Shown here: piece by piece, positions 24,370-35,460 of the stretch
Position numbering within the stretch: position 1 is the first letter of the stretch
How the letters are laid out: every line of letters begins with the position of its first letter
Source of the DNA: Perognathus longimembris pacificus
Taxonomy: Eukaryota > Chordata > Mammalia > Rodentia > Heteromyidae
Length of the DNA: 64,000 nucleotides
Assembly: GCF_023159225.1 (NCBI RefSeq)
Contig: NC_063188.1
Location: 37,190,021-37,254,020 of the forward strand
Direction of reading: 5' to 3'
The notes under the pieces: model-generated
Seen by the model: the letters and a program-made list of their open reading frames with translations, nothing else
The model's database searches: none
What the model was told of the DNA's origin: nothing
Program-made: the position numbers and the translations under genes

Positions 24370-24565
24370 AGCCAGGCTCAAGTGGCTCATGCCTGAACCC
24401 TAGCAACTTGGGAGGCGAGATCTGGATCACAGTTTGAAGCTAGCCTGAGCAAAAATGTCTACCAGACTAGACTGGAAGTATGGCTCCAGTGGTACAGATC
24501 CAGGCATGAACAAGCAAGCTGAGAAAGAGCTTGAGGCCTTGAGTTCCAACTCTGGTACTGACACA
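24370..24565 (+). mobile_element. B-type dimeric SINE
   Basis: AGCCAGGCTCAAGTGGCTCA start, right arm degraded. Confidence 0.85.
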
Positions 24566-24705
24566 TACAAAAGAAAATATGAACAAATTATTGAAAAGGT
24601 TGTATTCTGATAAAATGGGACAATATGATAGGTGAAAGAGAGAGGAATGGCAGTTTGATTTATCTTTTGTTCCTGCTCATATTTGAGACTATTACTTTTT
24701 TTATT

Positions 24706-24766
24706 CTTTTGCCAGTCCTGGGGCTTGAACTCAGGGCCTGAGTACTGTCCTTGGCTTCTTTTTGCT
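24706..24766 (-). mobile_element. A-type SINE right-arm fragment
   Basis: GCCAGTCCTGGGGCTTGAAC to GGCTTCTTTTTGCT, then lost. Confidence 0.85.
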
Positions 24767-25289
24767 AGACTATTTCTTTTTTTAAGAAAAGTTTTGAGGC
24801 TAAGCGTGTGTTGTTATGGTAAGAGAGCCAATAGAAAGCAGAATTCATGCTGATGCTTTGTTACACAGCATCAAATGGCTGCCTTGAAGTTGTTGATTTT
24901 TCGTTATTATGAATAGCCCATTATGGCTCATACAGTAATTGGAACAGTTCAGTTTTCACCCACAAGGGGACAATAAAGACCTGTTATTGTTCAGCCATAG
25001 ACCAAATATATTGCACTGCAAACTGTTAGAGCTGAAGAAGCACCTAAAATCACTCCACGGGTCTTCCATTTCCTTACTTATACATGAACCCCCATGAAAT
25101 TTGGAGCAGTTAAATAACTTGTTTACATCAGAGTGTTTTATTACACACCACCAACTGTAAACACATTTTCCCGAATATTAACATTGTTTTGCCTTCTTTT
25201 ATTGAGACAAGATTCATACACAAAATAAACCATTTGGAATGTTCAATTTAGGTACATTTCATATATTTAGATTTTTAACCTCACAAATT

Positions 25290-25490
25290 CAAATTCCAGT
25301 CCTGCCATGAAGTAGATGTATTACCTTAGGCTAGTTATGTAACCTTGCTATACTCAGGATTTTTTCAGCCTGCAAGAGAAAAAAACCAATATTGTCTTGT
25401 TGCAGCTGTTTTGAAGATTACCACAAATGATATACACTAGTACCTAGCAGCATGCTTGACAAAATAGATGAGAAATAAATTATTCCTGCC
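25290..25490 (-). repeat. MIR-like ancient SINE
   Basis: Degraded pattern CTGCCATGAAGTAGATG, GTTATGTAACCTTG, TTTTGAAGATTACCAC, GCATGCTTGAC in MIR order. Confidence 0.45.
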
Positions 25491-25503
25491 CTTCCAAGTG
25501 TTA

Positions 25504-25622
25504 ATCTGAACCAGCTATGTTGGTGCATGCCTAGAATTATAGCAGTTAGGAGGCTGATGTAGAAGGATGACAAGTTCAAAGTCAGGTTGGATGACATATT
25601 GAGACCTGGTATCCAAAAAAAG
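25504..25622 (+). mobile_element. B1-like SINE monomer
   Basis: CCAGCTATGTTGGTGCATGC, AGGAGGCTGATGTAGAAGGA. Confidence 0.7.
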
Positions 25623-25862
25623 TATATTAATCAACTGCTTCCTGTTTGACATTAAGAATAAAAATAAATGCCAAAGTAAGCCTCATTATGATTACTACTG
25701 AGCTATTTATATTCAATTTTAAATGTACTCAGAGGCTAAAAAATATTAAAAAGAATTTCAGGAACAGGCTCTTGTGACATAGTTGGCAAAATTGTAATAA
25801 TTAAAGAGACAGAGAAGGCTTTAAAATAAACATTGAAATTGAGCAAAATGAGAAATTCAGCA

Positions 25863-26362
25863 NNNNNNNNNNNNNNNNNNNNNNNNNNNNNNNNNNNNNN
25901 NNNNNNNNNNNNNNNNNNNNNNNNNNNNNNNNNNNNNNNNNNNNNNNNNNNNNNNNNNNNNNNNNNNNNNNNNNNNNNNNNNNNNNNNNNNNNNNNNNNN
26001 NNNNNNNNNNNNNNNNNNNNNNNNNNNNNNNNNNNNNNNNNNNNNNNNNNNNNNNNNNNNNNNNNNNNNNNNNNNNNNNNNNNNNNNNNNNNNNNNNNNN
26101 NNNNNNNNNNNNNNNNNNNNNNNNNNNNNNNNNNNNNNNNNNNNNNNNNNNNNNNNNNNNNNNNNNNNNNNNNNNNNNNNNNNNNNNNNNNNNNNNNNNN
26201 NNNNNNNNNNNNNNNNNNNNNNNNNNNNNNNNNNNNNNNNNNNNNNNNNNNNNNNNNNNNNNNNNNNNNNNNNNNNNNNNNNNNNNNNNNNNNNNNNNNN
26301 NNNNNNNNNNNNNNNNNNNNNNNNNNNNNNNNNNNNNNNNNNNNNNNNNNNNNNNNNNNNNN
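25863..26362. other. Assembly gap, 500 N
   Basis: Exactly 500 undetermined bases, a conventional placeholder length, so the true distance is unknown. Open frames crossing it are artefacts. Confidence 0.99.
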
Positions 26363-26565
26363 TATTCCCAAAGGCTCCACAACAAGCCAGGACCCACCAA
26401 GCCTTCAAATATTGGTCCCAGTCCAGGACTGTTGTCAACACTCATCCCTGGCTGGGGCCAGGATATTAAAATTTTGATTGGAAAGATGCACAAAGATGGA
26501 GATAGACAGAAAAATGGAGCCTTCATTTTCCTGACTTTCCCTCTTCAGTTATAATTTTCCCCATA

Positions 26566-26648
26566 TACTCTTTTGCTCAGTGGTAGCTAAAATGCCTAGC
26601 ATACACAAGGTTCTTCAGGCAATCCTTAGCAGCATGCACCAAAAAAAG
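26566..26648 (+). mobile_element. ID-like SINE
   Basis: TTTGCTCAGTGGTAGCTAAA, GCCTAGCATACACAAGG, AGCAGCATGCACC, A-rich tail. Confidence 0.65.
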
Positions 26649-26749
26649 GGTGATGACTAAGTATTGTTGAATTAATGCATGGATGAAAGAATAGGGAGGG
26701 AGGTACAGCTGCCCATCCCAGTCTGCATAACAATGCTGACAGTCATCCT

Positions 26750-27050
26750 TTATGCCACAGATTGGGGACTAAAACTAACAGAAACCTGTCTCACATTGTG
26801 GAGGTTGGAAGTCTGAGGCCAGGGTGCCAGGATTTTTGGGTTCTGCTGAAGTTCCTCTTCCTAGCTGCCAGCTCCCTATGCTTCAGGGGAGGGCAAGTGC
26901 TCCAGGAAAAGAGGTCTCTTCTTATGACACTAATCTCATTATCGGGCTTTGCACTGGTGACCTCATCTGGACTTCATTACCTCCCACAGGCCCCATTTCC
27001 AAACCCATATTGAGGGTTAAAGCTTCAGCGATTAGAATTGCATGAATATT
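26750..27050 (+). repeat. Ancient interspersed repeat, family unassigned
   Basis: GGAGGTTGGAAGTCTGAGGC, GACCTCATCTGGACTTCATT, CCCCATTTCCAAACCCATAT: the pattern of an old, widespread mammalian repeat. Confidence 0.5.
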
Positions 27051-27309
27051 TGATCCATAACAATCATCAGTGGCCTGAAAGTGGACTAAGCAGGGACAGG
27101 GACCCTTCTTCAGAAGTTGCTGTGTCCAGGAGGAATCGTAAGTCACTTCCCAAGAATATGACAAACAGTAAAGCCAAAGTATTAGGTAAGAGGCCGTGGG
27201 AAGCACTGTGAGTTCAGCTGGCTGGCTGGATACCCTAAGTGTGAGGAAGGAGAGGCTGTTGTGCTTTTACCAGTCCATCTGCACATAATCTAAAGGACTG
27301 GCTCAGGCT

Positions 27310-28225
27310 GAGGCAAGGTAGGTTAGGGGAAAAAAGGCATGGTAAACAGCAGCCAGAAATTTAAAAACTCAGTCCAAAGCTAACAACGATCTTCACTCAT
27401 CAACTTCCATTAAGAGTTAGGGACCAAAGTTGCTATAAGGGAAAGCTAGGCAGAATAGAATAGAGAAAATAAGGCATGGTGAAAAGCAGCTAAGAATTTA
27501 GAAACACTGTTTTTAGAATTATAGAAGCACTACCTTCTCTGTTTTAACCCTTGCACTCCTTCATAAGCTTCAGTATTAGCACAAGGGGAAAAAAAGAGCA
27601 AGAACAGCTTTCTCCATTTGACCTTGCCTGTTGATTAGTGTGCTCTAAAGACAGAGAAAAGACATCATGAAAAAGACGTGTATCCTGGAGTAAATACTGG
27701 GGAAAAATGGCTCTTCCTGGCACAAAATGCTTATTTGAGAGGAGAAACATTTGTTCAGGATGCATTCTTTATCCCAAGGATCAACACCAGTAGTAAAATA
27801 TATGGCAGAATGCATTCTTTCCTGAAAGGGATGTCCAAACATAATTGTCATATATTTAAAGTACAGGTCAGTCTCAGAGACCCTGAGTCTAAGTAGTAAA
27901 AGTGTAATACTAAGAGTAATTAAGAGCAAAGATAAACATAACTTTAAGTCAGACCCTGCCTTGATCATATAAATATCCCTGATGTCAAAGAGGTCAGTAA
28001 CTATCTCTTCCGGAGTACCCACACTCTGTGAGAGTGTGCCTGTGCCTTTCTCCTGGTCTGTCTTCTTATTGTCTGTCTGCTTGCCTGCTTGCTTACTTAA
28101 TAAATCTCTGCCAAGTTTTCTTACCATTATGACTTGTCCAGAATCTCTTATTCTGCGGTTGAAGTCAAAGATCTTAAGAGTTCCTGCCTTTAGAAGGAAA
28201 CTTCACATACCCTCACCCAGTGACA
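27310..28225 (+). mobile_element. Solo LTR, family X, + strand
   Basis: Same family as 34203-35115 in opposite orientation. U3 has two related units starting near 27335 and 27465 (GGCATGGT, AGCAGC, AGAAATTTA or AGAATTTA). It has ATATAAATATCC near 27967, a CTTG/CTGC-rich R region, AATAAA at 28099-28104, then CCATTATGACTTGTCCAGAA. Ends near CAGTGACA at 28225. The left edge is approximate. Confidence 0.65.
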
Positions 28226-28359
28226 AGGCAACCTGCAAAACAATGCCTTTTTTCCTTACAGAAAGGCTAGAGCTGAAATTGCAATGTTCAAGGAGGTTGG
28301 GCTCTTCAGAATGAGGGTGTTTGATGAGAGACAAGGGGCCATTATTACTAAGGATGCAT

Positions 28360-28510
28360 TAGGGCTGAGCACAGGCCATCATATGCACGTTGGCAATCCT
28401 TAGAAGTAGGAGTTATTGGTGCCCTGTTTCCCCATGAGGGGACTGAGGGTTTGTGAGGCTGCTAGCCACTGTCACACACCTTGGACGCAAAGCTGGGGCA
28501 TGAACACCAC
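28360..28510 (+). repeat. MIR-like ancient SINE
   Basis: TTTCCCCATGAGGGGACTGA followed by GTCACACACC and AAAGCTGGGGCATGAACAC. Confidence 0.5.
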
Positions 28511-29565
28511 AGCCTAGCCCAGGAGCCCTTCTCTCAATGGCTGCCCTACAGGCTGCCTCCCTCATGCTGGTCAGGACTCAGGAAGGAAGGCTCCATGTCA
28601 CTGGGCTCATGCAGCCTTCAATGCCTGATCCTGAGCAAGAAACTCCATCTTGTCCCCCTTGACACAGCCCTGAGCCTGTAGCTACACTAGGGATGTCCCA
28701 TGTTGCTCCTTGAGCGGAGTGCCCTCACTGTACACAGGAGGTGAGGTCTTTTGGTTCTGTGAGTGGATTTTCTCCCAGAAGCTTCTGAGGCTGCGAAGCT
28801 GTGTCTGGGGCCAGGACTTTGCTATTGGTGTAGAACTTTGGAGGAAAATGACATTCTAGAATAGTACCATGGTCACCCCTTTGAGCCTGCAGAGGTTCCA
28901 TGCACCCTGTCCAGTGCCTGGGTTTCAGGGTCTCCCTCTCCCTCTGACCCAAGGCAGGGCAGCCCCCAGCCTTCCCACTGCCCATCTTCCCCCACATTTT
29001 CGGTTTCTCTCTGGTCAGCCTTGCAGGCTGGGCTGGGCAGGTCCCCCACCCAGGGCTTTTAATGAGCAGTTTTGTCATGCCCAGGCAGTGTGGATGAATA
29101 ATTGAGAAGAAGCCGCCCAGGAAATGTTCTTCTTTCAGAGAAGAGTCCCTAAACAGTGGGAGAAGCAGAGAGCTTCTGCATGTTGTTGTGGGAGGGAAGG
29201 AGACAGAGAAAATGGGGCAGGGTGACAACAGCACAGGCCAGGAGCAGGATGAAGCCCATACAGGAATCACTGACAGTGATTTCTTTTAGAACATACTTTT
29301 TAATACAAAAATGATTGGATCCCTGAGTTACCTTGTCAAGAATATTTGGACTGCAGTGAATTCAAAATCTGAGGCTAGAAGGAAGGCTGGAAGAGCAAAT
29401 ACCAAGCTAATTTAATAATTGAATTTTCAATTACAGTGAGAGGGGAAATGGCAGAATTGTCAGGACAAGATATGACTCATGAGGGAGGAATCTAGGATGA
29501 TTCTTTGGTTTGTGAGCACTAACCTTTGAGAAAGCTCTAACAGTATTTTCTCTCAAGATTATGGG
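28511..29565. other. Intergenic stretch, locally GC-richer
   Basis: Open frames on both strands at 28725-29270 match no protein I recognise. No repeat seen. Confidence 0.45.
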
Positions 29566-29650
29566 CTGGGATGTAGCTCAGTTGCAAAGCACTTGCCTAA
29601 CAAATATAACTTCCTGGGTTCAATCCTCAATACCAAAATGAAAAGAAAAA
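29566..29650 (+). mobile_element. ID-like SINE
   Basis: GGGCTGGGATGTAGCTCAGT and GGGTTCAATCCTCAATACC. Confidence 0.8.
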
Positions 29651-29704
29651 ATTGTTTTCATTTTTAGGTGTACTGACAAGCATCAGAGTAAAATTCAACC
29701 TTTG

Positions 29705-29912
29705 GGCTGGGAATATGGCCTAGTGGTAGAGTGCTCGCCTCGTTTACATGAAGCCCTGGGTTCGATTCCTCAGCACCACATATATAGAAAAAAGCCAGAA
29801 GTGGTGCCATGGCTCAAGAGGTAGAGTGCAAAAAGAAGTCAAAGACAGTACTCAGTCCCTGAGTTCACGCCCCAGGACTTGCAACAAAAACAAAACAAAT
29901 AAACAAATAAAA
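29705..29912 (+). mobile_element. A-type dimeric SINE
   Basis: Complete forward copy; a small deletion removes part of GCTAGCCTTGAG in the right arm. Confidence 0.9.
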
Positions 29913-30071
29913 TTCAACTTTCACCTGATCTTTCCACTTTCACTGGGTCTATTGACTGCCTCTACTCTGGCACAGAGAATATGGGGCAGCTCCTATCACT
30001 CTCTTCTAACTTTGCTTCCCTAGGAACTTCATTGTTATGGTACTTTTTGTTTGTGTGGTGTGTGTGTGTGT

Positions 30072-30265
30072 GTGCCAGTATTGGCTTTTTTTCACCCATG
30101 TGGGCAATCTACTTGAGCCAGGCTTCCAGTTTTGGCTTTTTGCTGGTTAACTGGAGATAAATGTCTCATGGATTTGTCCTTATAAGATACCTTTAAACTG
30201 TGACCCTCAGATCTCAGCCTCTTGAGTAGCTAGGATTATAGGTGTGAGCCACTGGTGCCAAGTTT
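30072..30265 (-). mobile_element. B-type dimeric SINE
   Basis: Reverse copy preceded by a (GT)n run at about 30057-30073. Confidence 0.85.
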
Positions 30266-30442
30266 ACCAACTTTTCAAAGAGGATTAATATCAATTCCTC
30301 ATGAATTTCACACAAAATAGAGGGGCCAACTTCCCAATTCCTCCCATGAGGCCAAAACCAAATAAAGACAACATGAGAATAAATTTAAAATAAACCAATT
30401 GCTCTTATAAATGTATGCATACCCTGTACATAAAAAAAATTA

Positions 30443-30530
30443 TGGGGTGAGGATGTAGCTCAATGGTGAAGCACTTGCCTAGCAAGTGCAACACCTTGGG
30501 TTCAATCCCCAGTACCAGAAAAGAAAAGAC
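30443..30530 (+). mobile_element. ID-like SINE
   Basis: GGGGTGAGGATGTAGCTCAA and GGGTTCAATCCCCAGTACC. Confidence 0.8.
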
Positions 30531-30548
30531 ATAAAAACTATGTGTATT

Positions 30549-30768
30549 GAGCTGGGTGCTGGTGGCTCACATCTGCAATCATCAGGAGGCTGAGCTCTTA
30601 GGATAACAATTTGAATTCAGCCTGGGCAGGAAAGTCGCTCATTTCCAATTAACCCACAAAAGTTGGATGTGGAGCTATGACTCAACTAATAGAGTGCTAG
30701 CCTTGAGCAAAATACTCAGTGCCCGGGCCTTTAGTTCAAGCATCAGTACTAAGACCAAAAAAAAAAAA
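30549..30768 (+). mobile_element. B-type dimeric SINE
   Basis: GAGCTGGGTGCTGGTGGCTC to a poly-A tail at 30757-30768. Confidence 0.9.
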
Positions 30769-31189
30769 GTGTATACTTTTATTGAAGATGCTGCATATGC
30801 TTTTAACACAATAGTAGTACACTGAATCAGTCAAAATGTAAAAAAGATCATACACTGTGGCCAATTAGAATATATTCTATGAGTGTAACTCCAGTTCAAT
30901 TGATGTAATCCATCACATTAACAAAATAAAAGGGAAAACCTTGCATCATCAAAAAATCAACCACCCTTTCACAGTAAAAACCATTGAATGGGCTAGGAAT
31001 ACGGGAGCTTCCTTAACTTGAAAAAGGGCATCTGAAAAAAACCTGCAGCTAACATTATACCTAACAAAGAAAGACTGAAAACTTTCCACATATGATCAGA
31101 AAAAGACAAGATGCTTAATGTCTCCATTCATTACAGAAATAAAGAAACTGGAGAGGAGAGTAAACGAAGCACTTGGAGAAGTAGGAATA

Positions 31190-31892
31190 ACTTGGGTTTA
31201 TTTGATACTGGTGGGACCAGATGAGCTTCCCACTCCAAAAATCTGAAAAATCCAAAAATGTGCTATAAAAACTTACAGGAATTTAATAGACAAGTTTAGG
31301 TTTGGGAAAGGGTACAGACCAAGTTAAAGTTGGATTAACAATTGTCATTTTCTGAGAAAATAGAGGTCATACTTTGGGGTCAAAACAATAGGACTTTACA
31401 GCCACCTGGGGTTCAAGAGATAGAGATTTACAACCAAGGCGGCTGGTGTTCAGCACTTACCAGCCACCAAGTGAGTTACAATCTTGGCAGTTTCCCATAG
31501 TTCTTGGGAGCCATGAGAGACAGTACCAGCCCGTAGCCTTTTTTGGAACTCACAACACTGGTCTGAGAACTTTCCATATATTGTGATTTAGTCTCCCCAC
31601 CCTCCTCTTTGGCATTCTCCACTCTTCATGCCTTTTCAAAAAGCATGGGCATGATTTTTGCCTAGTCTATTGGCCTACACTGAGACTAGAGCATCTGTAG
31701 TTTGATGGCCTCTAGGCTTGAGCTGATAAAGTGGGTAATGAGAGTGAGAATGCAAGGGACCATACAGCAGTGCTAGAGGAATCATAAGGGCCAGTTAAAG
31801 GGAAGAGCCAGGAGGTCCAACTCCAACTCTCTTACTTCTCCAAGAGTTTTCTCCTGGTCTCTTGCCAACTCTATACTTTTCCCTAACACATT
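31190..31892 (-). mobile_element. Possible LTR or other insertion inside the old L1
   Basis: About 700 bp that is not L1-like interrupts the old L1. Ends show related inverted motifs (TTGGAGAAGTAGG near the left, TACTTCTCCAAG near the right), and the right edge CCTAACACA would be a TG start on the - strand. Family not recognised. Confidence 0.35.
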
Positions 31893-32061
31893 TATATTCC
31901 ATATTGTAATGGAAATTCTAGCCAGGTCAATTAGACAAGAGTGTTCAAACTGGAAAAGAAGATGTAGGACAGTTTTCTATTCATGGATGGCATTAAATAT
32001 TTTTAAATGAAAGAAACCATAAATATCTATTAGATCTAATTAATGAGTTCAGCAAAGTTGC

Positions 32062-32686
32062 CCCATTCATAAGGAAATGGAAGGACTTGGAAAAAATTAT
32101 ACTAAGTGAAGTGAGCCAGACCCAAAGAAACATGGACTCTATGGTCTCCCTCATAGGGAATAATTAGCACAGGTTTAGGCTAGTCACAGCAGAGCATCAT
32201 AAGAGCCCAATAGCTATACCCTTGTGAACACATAAGATGATGCTAAGTGAAATGAACTCCATGTTATGGAAACGACTGTTATATCACTGTTGTAATTACT
32301 TTCAACATGCGATGTGAAACCGTAGCTTCTATTATTGATGATCCTCTTGTATGCCCTTCCTGTGGTCGTACCTGCACTATCTCTGTATCTTATCTGAGTA
32401 CACTGGAAACTGTGTATACTGGTATTAGAACTAGGAAAGTGAAAGGGAATACCAGAATCGAGAGACACAGGATAAAAAGACAAACGACTACAAAAACAAT
32501 ACTTGCAAAACTGTTTAGTGTAAACCAACTGAACAACTCAGGTGGGGTGGGGAAGGGAAAGGGGGAGAGGATAGGGGGGAATGAGGGAGGAGGTAACAAA
32601 CAATACAAGAAATGTATCCAATGCCTAACGTATGAAACTGTAACCTCTCTGTACATCACTTTGACAATGAAAATTTAAAAAAAAGA
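32062..32686 (+). mobile_element. 5'-truncated younger L1, 3' UTR end, + strand
   Basis: Starts with an ORF2-terminal stretch (GACTTGGAAAAAATTATAC, AAGTGAAGTGAGCCAGACCC). It contains a G-rich polypurine tract at about 32540-32590 typical of L1 3' UTRs and ends in an A-rich tail. It is homologous in reverse to 63074-63666. It lies within the old L1; its 5' edge and target duplication are not clear. Confidence 0.75.
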
Positions 32687-32849
32687 TTAACATACAACAT
32701 TGGATGTATTCTTATATGCCGACAATGAATGATCTAAAAAGGACATTATTATGTAAATTCATTCCTAATAGCATCAAAAAGAATAAAATATTTATAAATA
32801 AGTTTAGTTTAAAAGGTAAAAGATTCATACACTTAAAAATATAACACTT

Positions 32850-33033
32850 TGGGACTGGGAATATGGCCTAGTGGCAAGAGTGCTTGCCTTGTACACATGA
32901 AGCCCTAGGTTCAATTCCCCAGCACCACATACATAGAAAATGGCCAGAGGTGGTGCTGTGGCTCAAGTGGCAGAGTGCTAGCCTTGAGCAAAAAGAAGCT
33001 AGGGACAGTGTTCAGGCCCTGAGTCCAAGGCAT
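32850..33033 (+). mobile_element. A-type dimeric SINE
   Basis: Forward copy inside the old L1; its end runs into a TATATA stretch (33040-33072). Confidence 0.9.
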
Positions 33034-33179
33034 GTATGTATATGCTATATATATATATGATATATATATATAATGCTTTATTGAAAAAATGAAATAAGCC
33101 TTAAATGAATGGAAAGACACCTTCAGGGCTGGGAATATGGCCTAGTGGCAAGAGTGCTTGCCTCGTATACATGAAGCCC

Positions 33180-33430
33180 TGTCGGGAGCTGAGCCAAATT
33201 ATAGATTAACATAGGAATCTACTCTGGCGGACATAGCAAGGTGCAGACAATGGCAAGGCAATTCCGGATAGCGCCCGTGAGCAAAGGTCCTTGCATCTGG
33301 TACATCTTAGTGATAACAGCACAGCCAGTGGTAAGGATGAATCTAGCTGCTAGTTTGGCTCCCGACATTCTGGCGACATCAGCACGGCCAGAGGTCAGGA
33401 TGAGCTTAGTTGCTAGCTCAGCTCCCGACA
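33180..33430 (+). mobile_element. Solo LTR, ERVK/IAP-like, 251 bp
   Basis: Begins TGTCGGGAGCTGAGC and ends GCTCAGCTCCCGACA, a 15-base perfect terminal inverted repeat with TG/CA ends. It is flanked by a 6-bp target duplication AAGCCC (33174-33179 and 33431-33436). Short length, 6-bp duplication and the TGTYGGGAGC start resemble class II (IAP-type) retrovirus LTRs. It interrupts a SINE. No internal retroviral sequence is present. Orientation is not certain from the ends alone. Confidence 0.8.
33307..33430. repeat. Diverged ~62-bp tandem repeat inside the solo LTR
   Basis: Two units, about 33307-33367 and 33368-33430, share CAGCAC-GCCAG-GGT-AGGATGA and both end CTCCCGACA. They differ at many positions, so the duplication is older than the insertion or evolved within the family. 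Confidence 0.75.
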
Positions 33431-34202
33431 AAGCCCTGGTTTCGATTCCCCAGTACCTCATATATAGAAAATGGCCAGAAGTGGAGCTGTGGCTCAAGTG
33501 GCAAAGGGCTAGCCTTGAGCAAAAAGAAGCCAGGGACAGTGCTCAGGCCCTGAGTCCAAGGCCCAGGACTGGCAAAAAAACAACAACAACAAGACACCTT
33601 CAGGACATGAAAGAAAATATTTCAAAACTATGTTTCTGATAAGAAACTGGTAGGTAATATATGTAAGGTACTCTTACTAATCATTATAAAGAATAGAATT
33701 TAAAAATGGGTGAAAAAGCTGCACAAGCATATATCTAAGGATACACAAATGGCTAAAAAGGCTCATGAAAAGAAACCTAAAAATATAAACAAGACTTCCT
33801 TCCCATTAGCATGTCTATACTAAAAGAGGTAATATAATACCAAATGCTGAGGAGAATGTGGAGATATTGAAAACTTTGTACATTGTTGTTGGGAATATGG
33901 AGTATTGCAGCCACTGTGAATAAATTTGACAGTTTTCCTAAATTTAAACATAAGATTACCATATGTCTCTGCTACTATCAGAGGTATATATCCAAGAGAA
34001 TTGAAAACATACATTCTCACAAAAACTTCTGTAGGAATGTTTACTCCAGCATCATTCATAATAAGAAACAAGTGGGTAAAACCCCATAACTACGTTAATT
34101 AAAAAATAAATAAACAAAATGTGACATATCTATGTTATGGAATATGTATTATTCAGAAATTGGAATGTGTATTATTTAGCAATAAACTGCTTCAGTGACT
34201 GG

Positions 34203-35115
34203 TGTCAGGGGACACAGGTGAGGGTTTGTGAAGTTTCACTCTAAAAATAGGAACTCTTCATTTAGGGTCCTTGACTTCGATCACAGAATAAGAATTTGTG
34301 GACAAATCATGATGGTACGAAAATCTGGTAGAGCTTTATTGAGTAAGTAAGCAAGTAGGCAAGCAGACAAACGTGCAGACAAAAAGGCAAATAGAAAGGC
34401 AGATACATTAACATAACGTGGGTGTTCTAAAAGAGAAACACACACAGCACCTTGGTTGTTAGGGGTATTTATATGGTAAAGGCAGGGAGGGGTTCTGGCT
34501 TCAACGCTATACAAAGCTAGGTGTTTTCTCTTTGCTCTATCACTCCTCTTGTCACTTTCTGAGTTTCTGGATGCTTAGGGGCATTTCTTTGCAGGTTATA
34601 ATGCAACCTGCCAAAAACCAGATCCTTATCCTTGAGATGAGGAAGGAGCCCTGGGATCTGCATTTGGGGCAGGAGGTGGCATAAGTTTGGAGAAGCATTT
34701 TTCTCAGGAAAGCATACACCCTGTCAGGCAAATGTTAATTCTTGGGGTGAGAGATGTATCCCTCAGGAATAAATGTATTCTATTGTCTTTTTCTGAGGCA
34801 AATATGACATTTCTATGTCAAGTTATCCGATCTCATTTTCCCCAAATGACTTTGTTCCCTTAATCTTAAAGGAAGTAGATGAATGCATATCTCCTGTATT
34901 TTCTGTAAGCTGACCATACCTCATTTTCCCTTTGTATATCCTGCTTCATTTTCCATAAAATGACTTTGTTCCTTAATCTTAAGGGAAGTATATGGACAAG
35001 GTTTAAGCTTGAGTCTTTGAATTTCTGGCAGCCATTTACCATGTCCCATTTTCCCTAGTCTATCCTGTCTCAAATGGCAACTCCTTTGTACAACCACTTC
35101 AAGATAACAAAAATA
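34203..35115 (-). mobile_element. Solo LTR, family X, - strand
   Basis: On the - strand: a repeat-containing U3 (two related units around 34830-35040 with TTTGTTCC and TTAATCTTAA), a TATAAAT-type box near 34470, AATAAA at 34340-34335, and an R/U5 part matching the + strand LTR at 27.3-28.2 kb. The right edge TGTCAGG at 34203 would be the CA end. The outer (5') boundary and target duplication are uncertain. No retroviral genes seen. Confidence 0.65.
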
Positions 35116-35460
35116 TTCAAAACAGATAATATGACATGGATAAATCTTAAAAACATTATTCTACGGGAAAACAGATTGTCACAAAAGGCCACATACTGTT
35201 TGATGCTATTTATGTGAACTGCTCAGAATGGAGAAATCCACAGAGACAGAAAGGAGATTAGTGGTTGCCTGGGGCCATGAGCATGGTGTGAAAGAGTAGG
35301 GAAGGACTTCTAATGGGTCTGCAGTTTCTTTTGGGGGTGATGAGAATGTTCTAAAGTTAATTGAGTTGATAGTTGTACAATTCTGTGGGCACACTTAAAC
35401 CTACTGAATTGTATTTTTAAATGGGTCAATTGTTTGTGTGTGAATTATATCTCCATAAAC

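Larger units (their letters stand above)
33127..33592 (+). mobile_element. A-type dimeric SINE, split by the solo LTR
   Basis: Left arm GGGCTGGGAATATGGCCTAG to AAGCCC; the right part resumes at 33431 and runs to an A-rich tail. The target duplication AGACACCTTCAGG lies at 33115-33127 and after the tail at about 33593-33605, inside an old L1. Confidence 0.92.
30785..35460 (+). mobile_element. Old L1 retrotransposon fragment, repeatedly interrupted
   Basis: Decayed plus-strand L1: reverse-transcriptase-region sequence at about 30785-31190, continued at about 31895-32060, 32690-32845, 33060-33120, 33600-34200 and 35115-35460, the last being the 3' end (TAATGGGTCTGCAG, GGGGTGATGAGAATG, GTGAATTATATCTCCATAAA). 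No long open frame remains. The pieces are collinear, so one element was split by an LTR-like segment, a younger L1, two SINEs and a solo LTR. Confidence 0.75.

Noticed and set aside
25736..26526. Four open frames of 190-240 codons near 25.7-26.5 kb
   Set aside because: Almost all codons are N from the assembly gap.
32214..32678. Open frames of about 100-120 codons on both strands
   Set aside because: They fall in the L1 3' end and its G-rich tract, which is non-coding.
33180..33430. Small DNA transposon (MITE) reading of the element with inverted ends
   Set aside because: TG/CA termini, 6-bp target duplication and a class II LTR-like start fit a solo LTR better, although a MITE is not strictly excluded.
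33241..33639. 132-codon open frame
   Set aside because: Runs from the solo LTR into the SINE right arm; no protein family.
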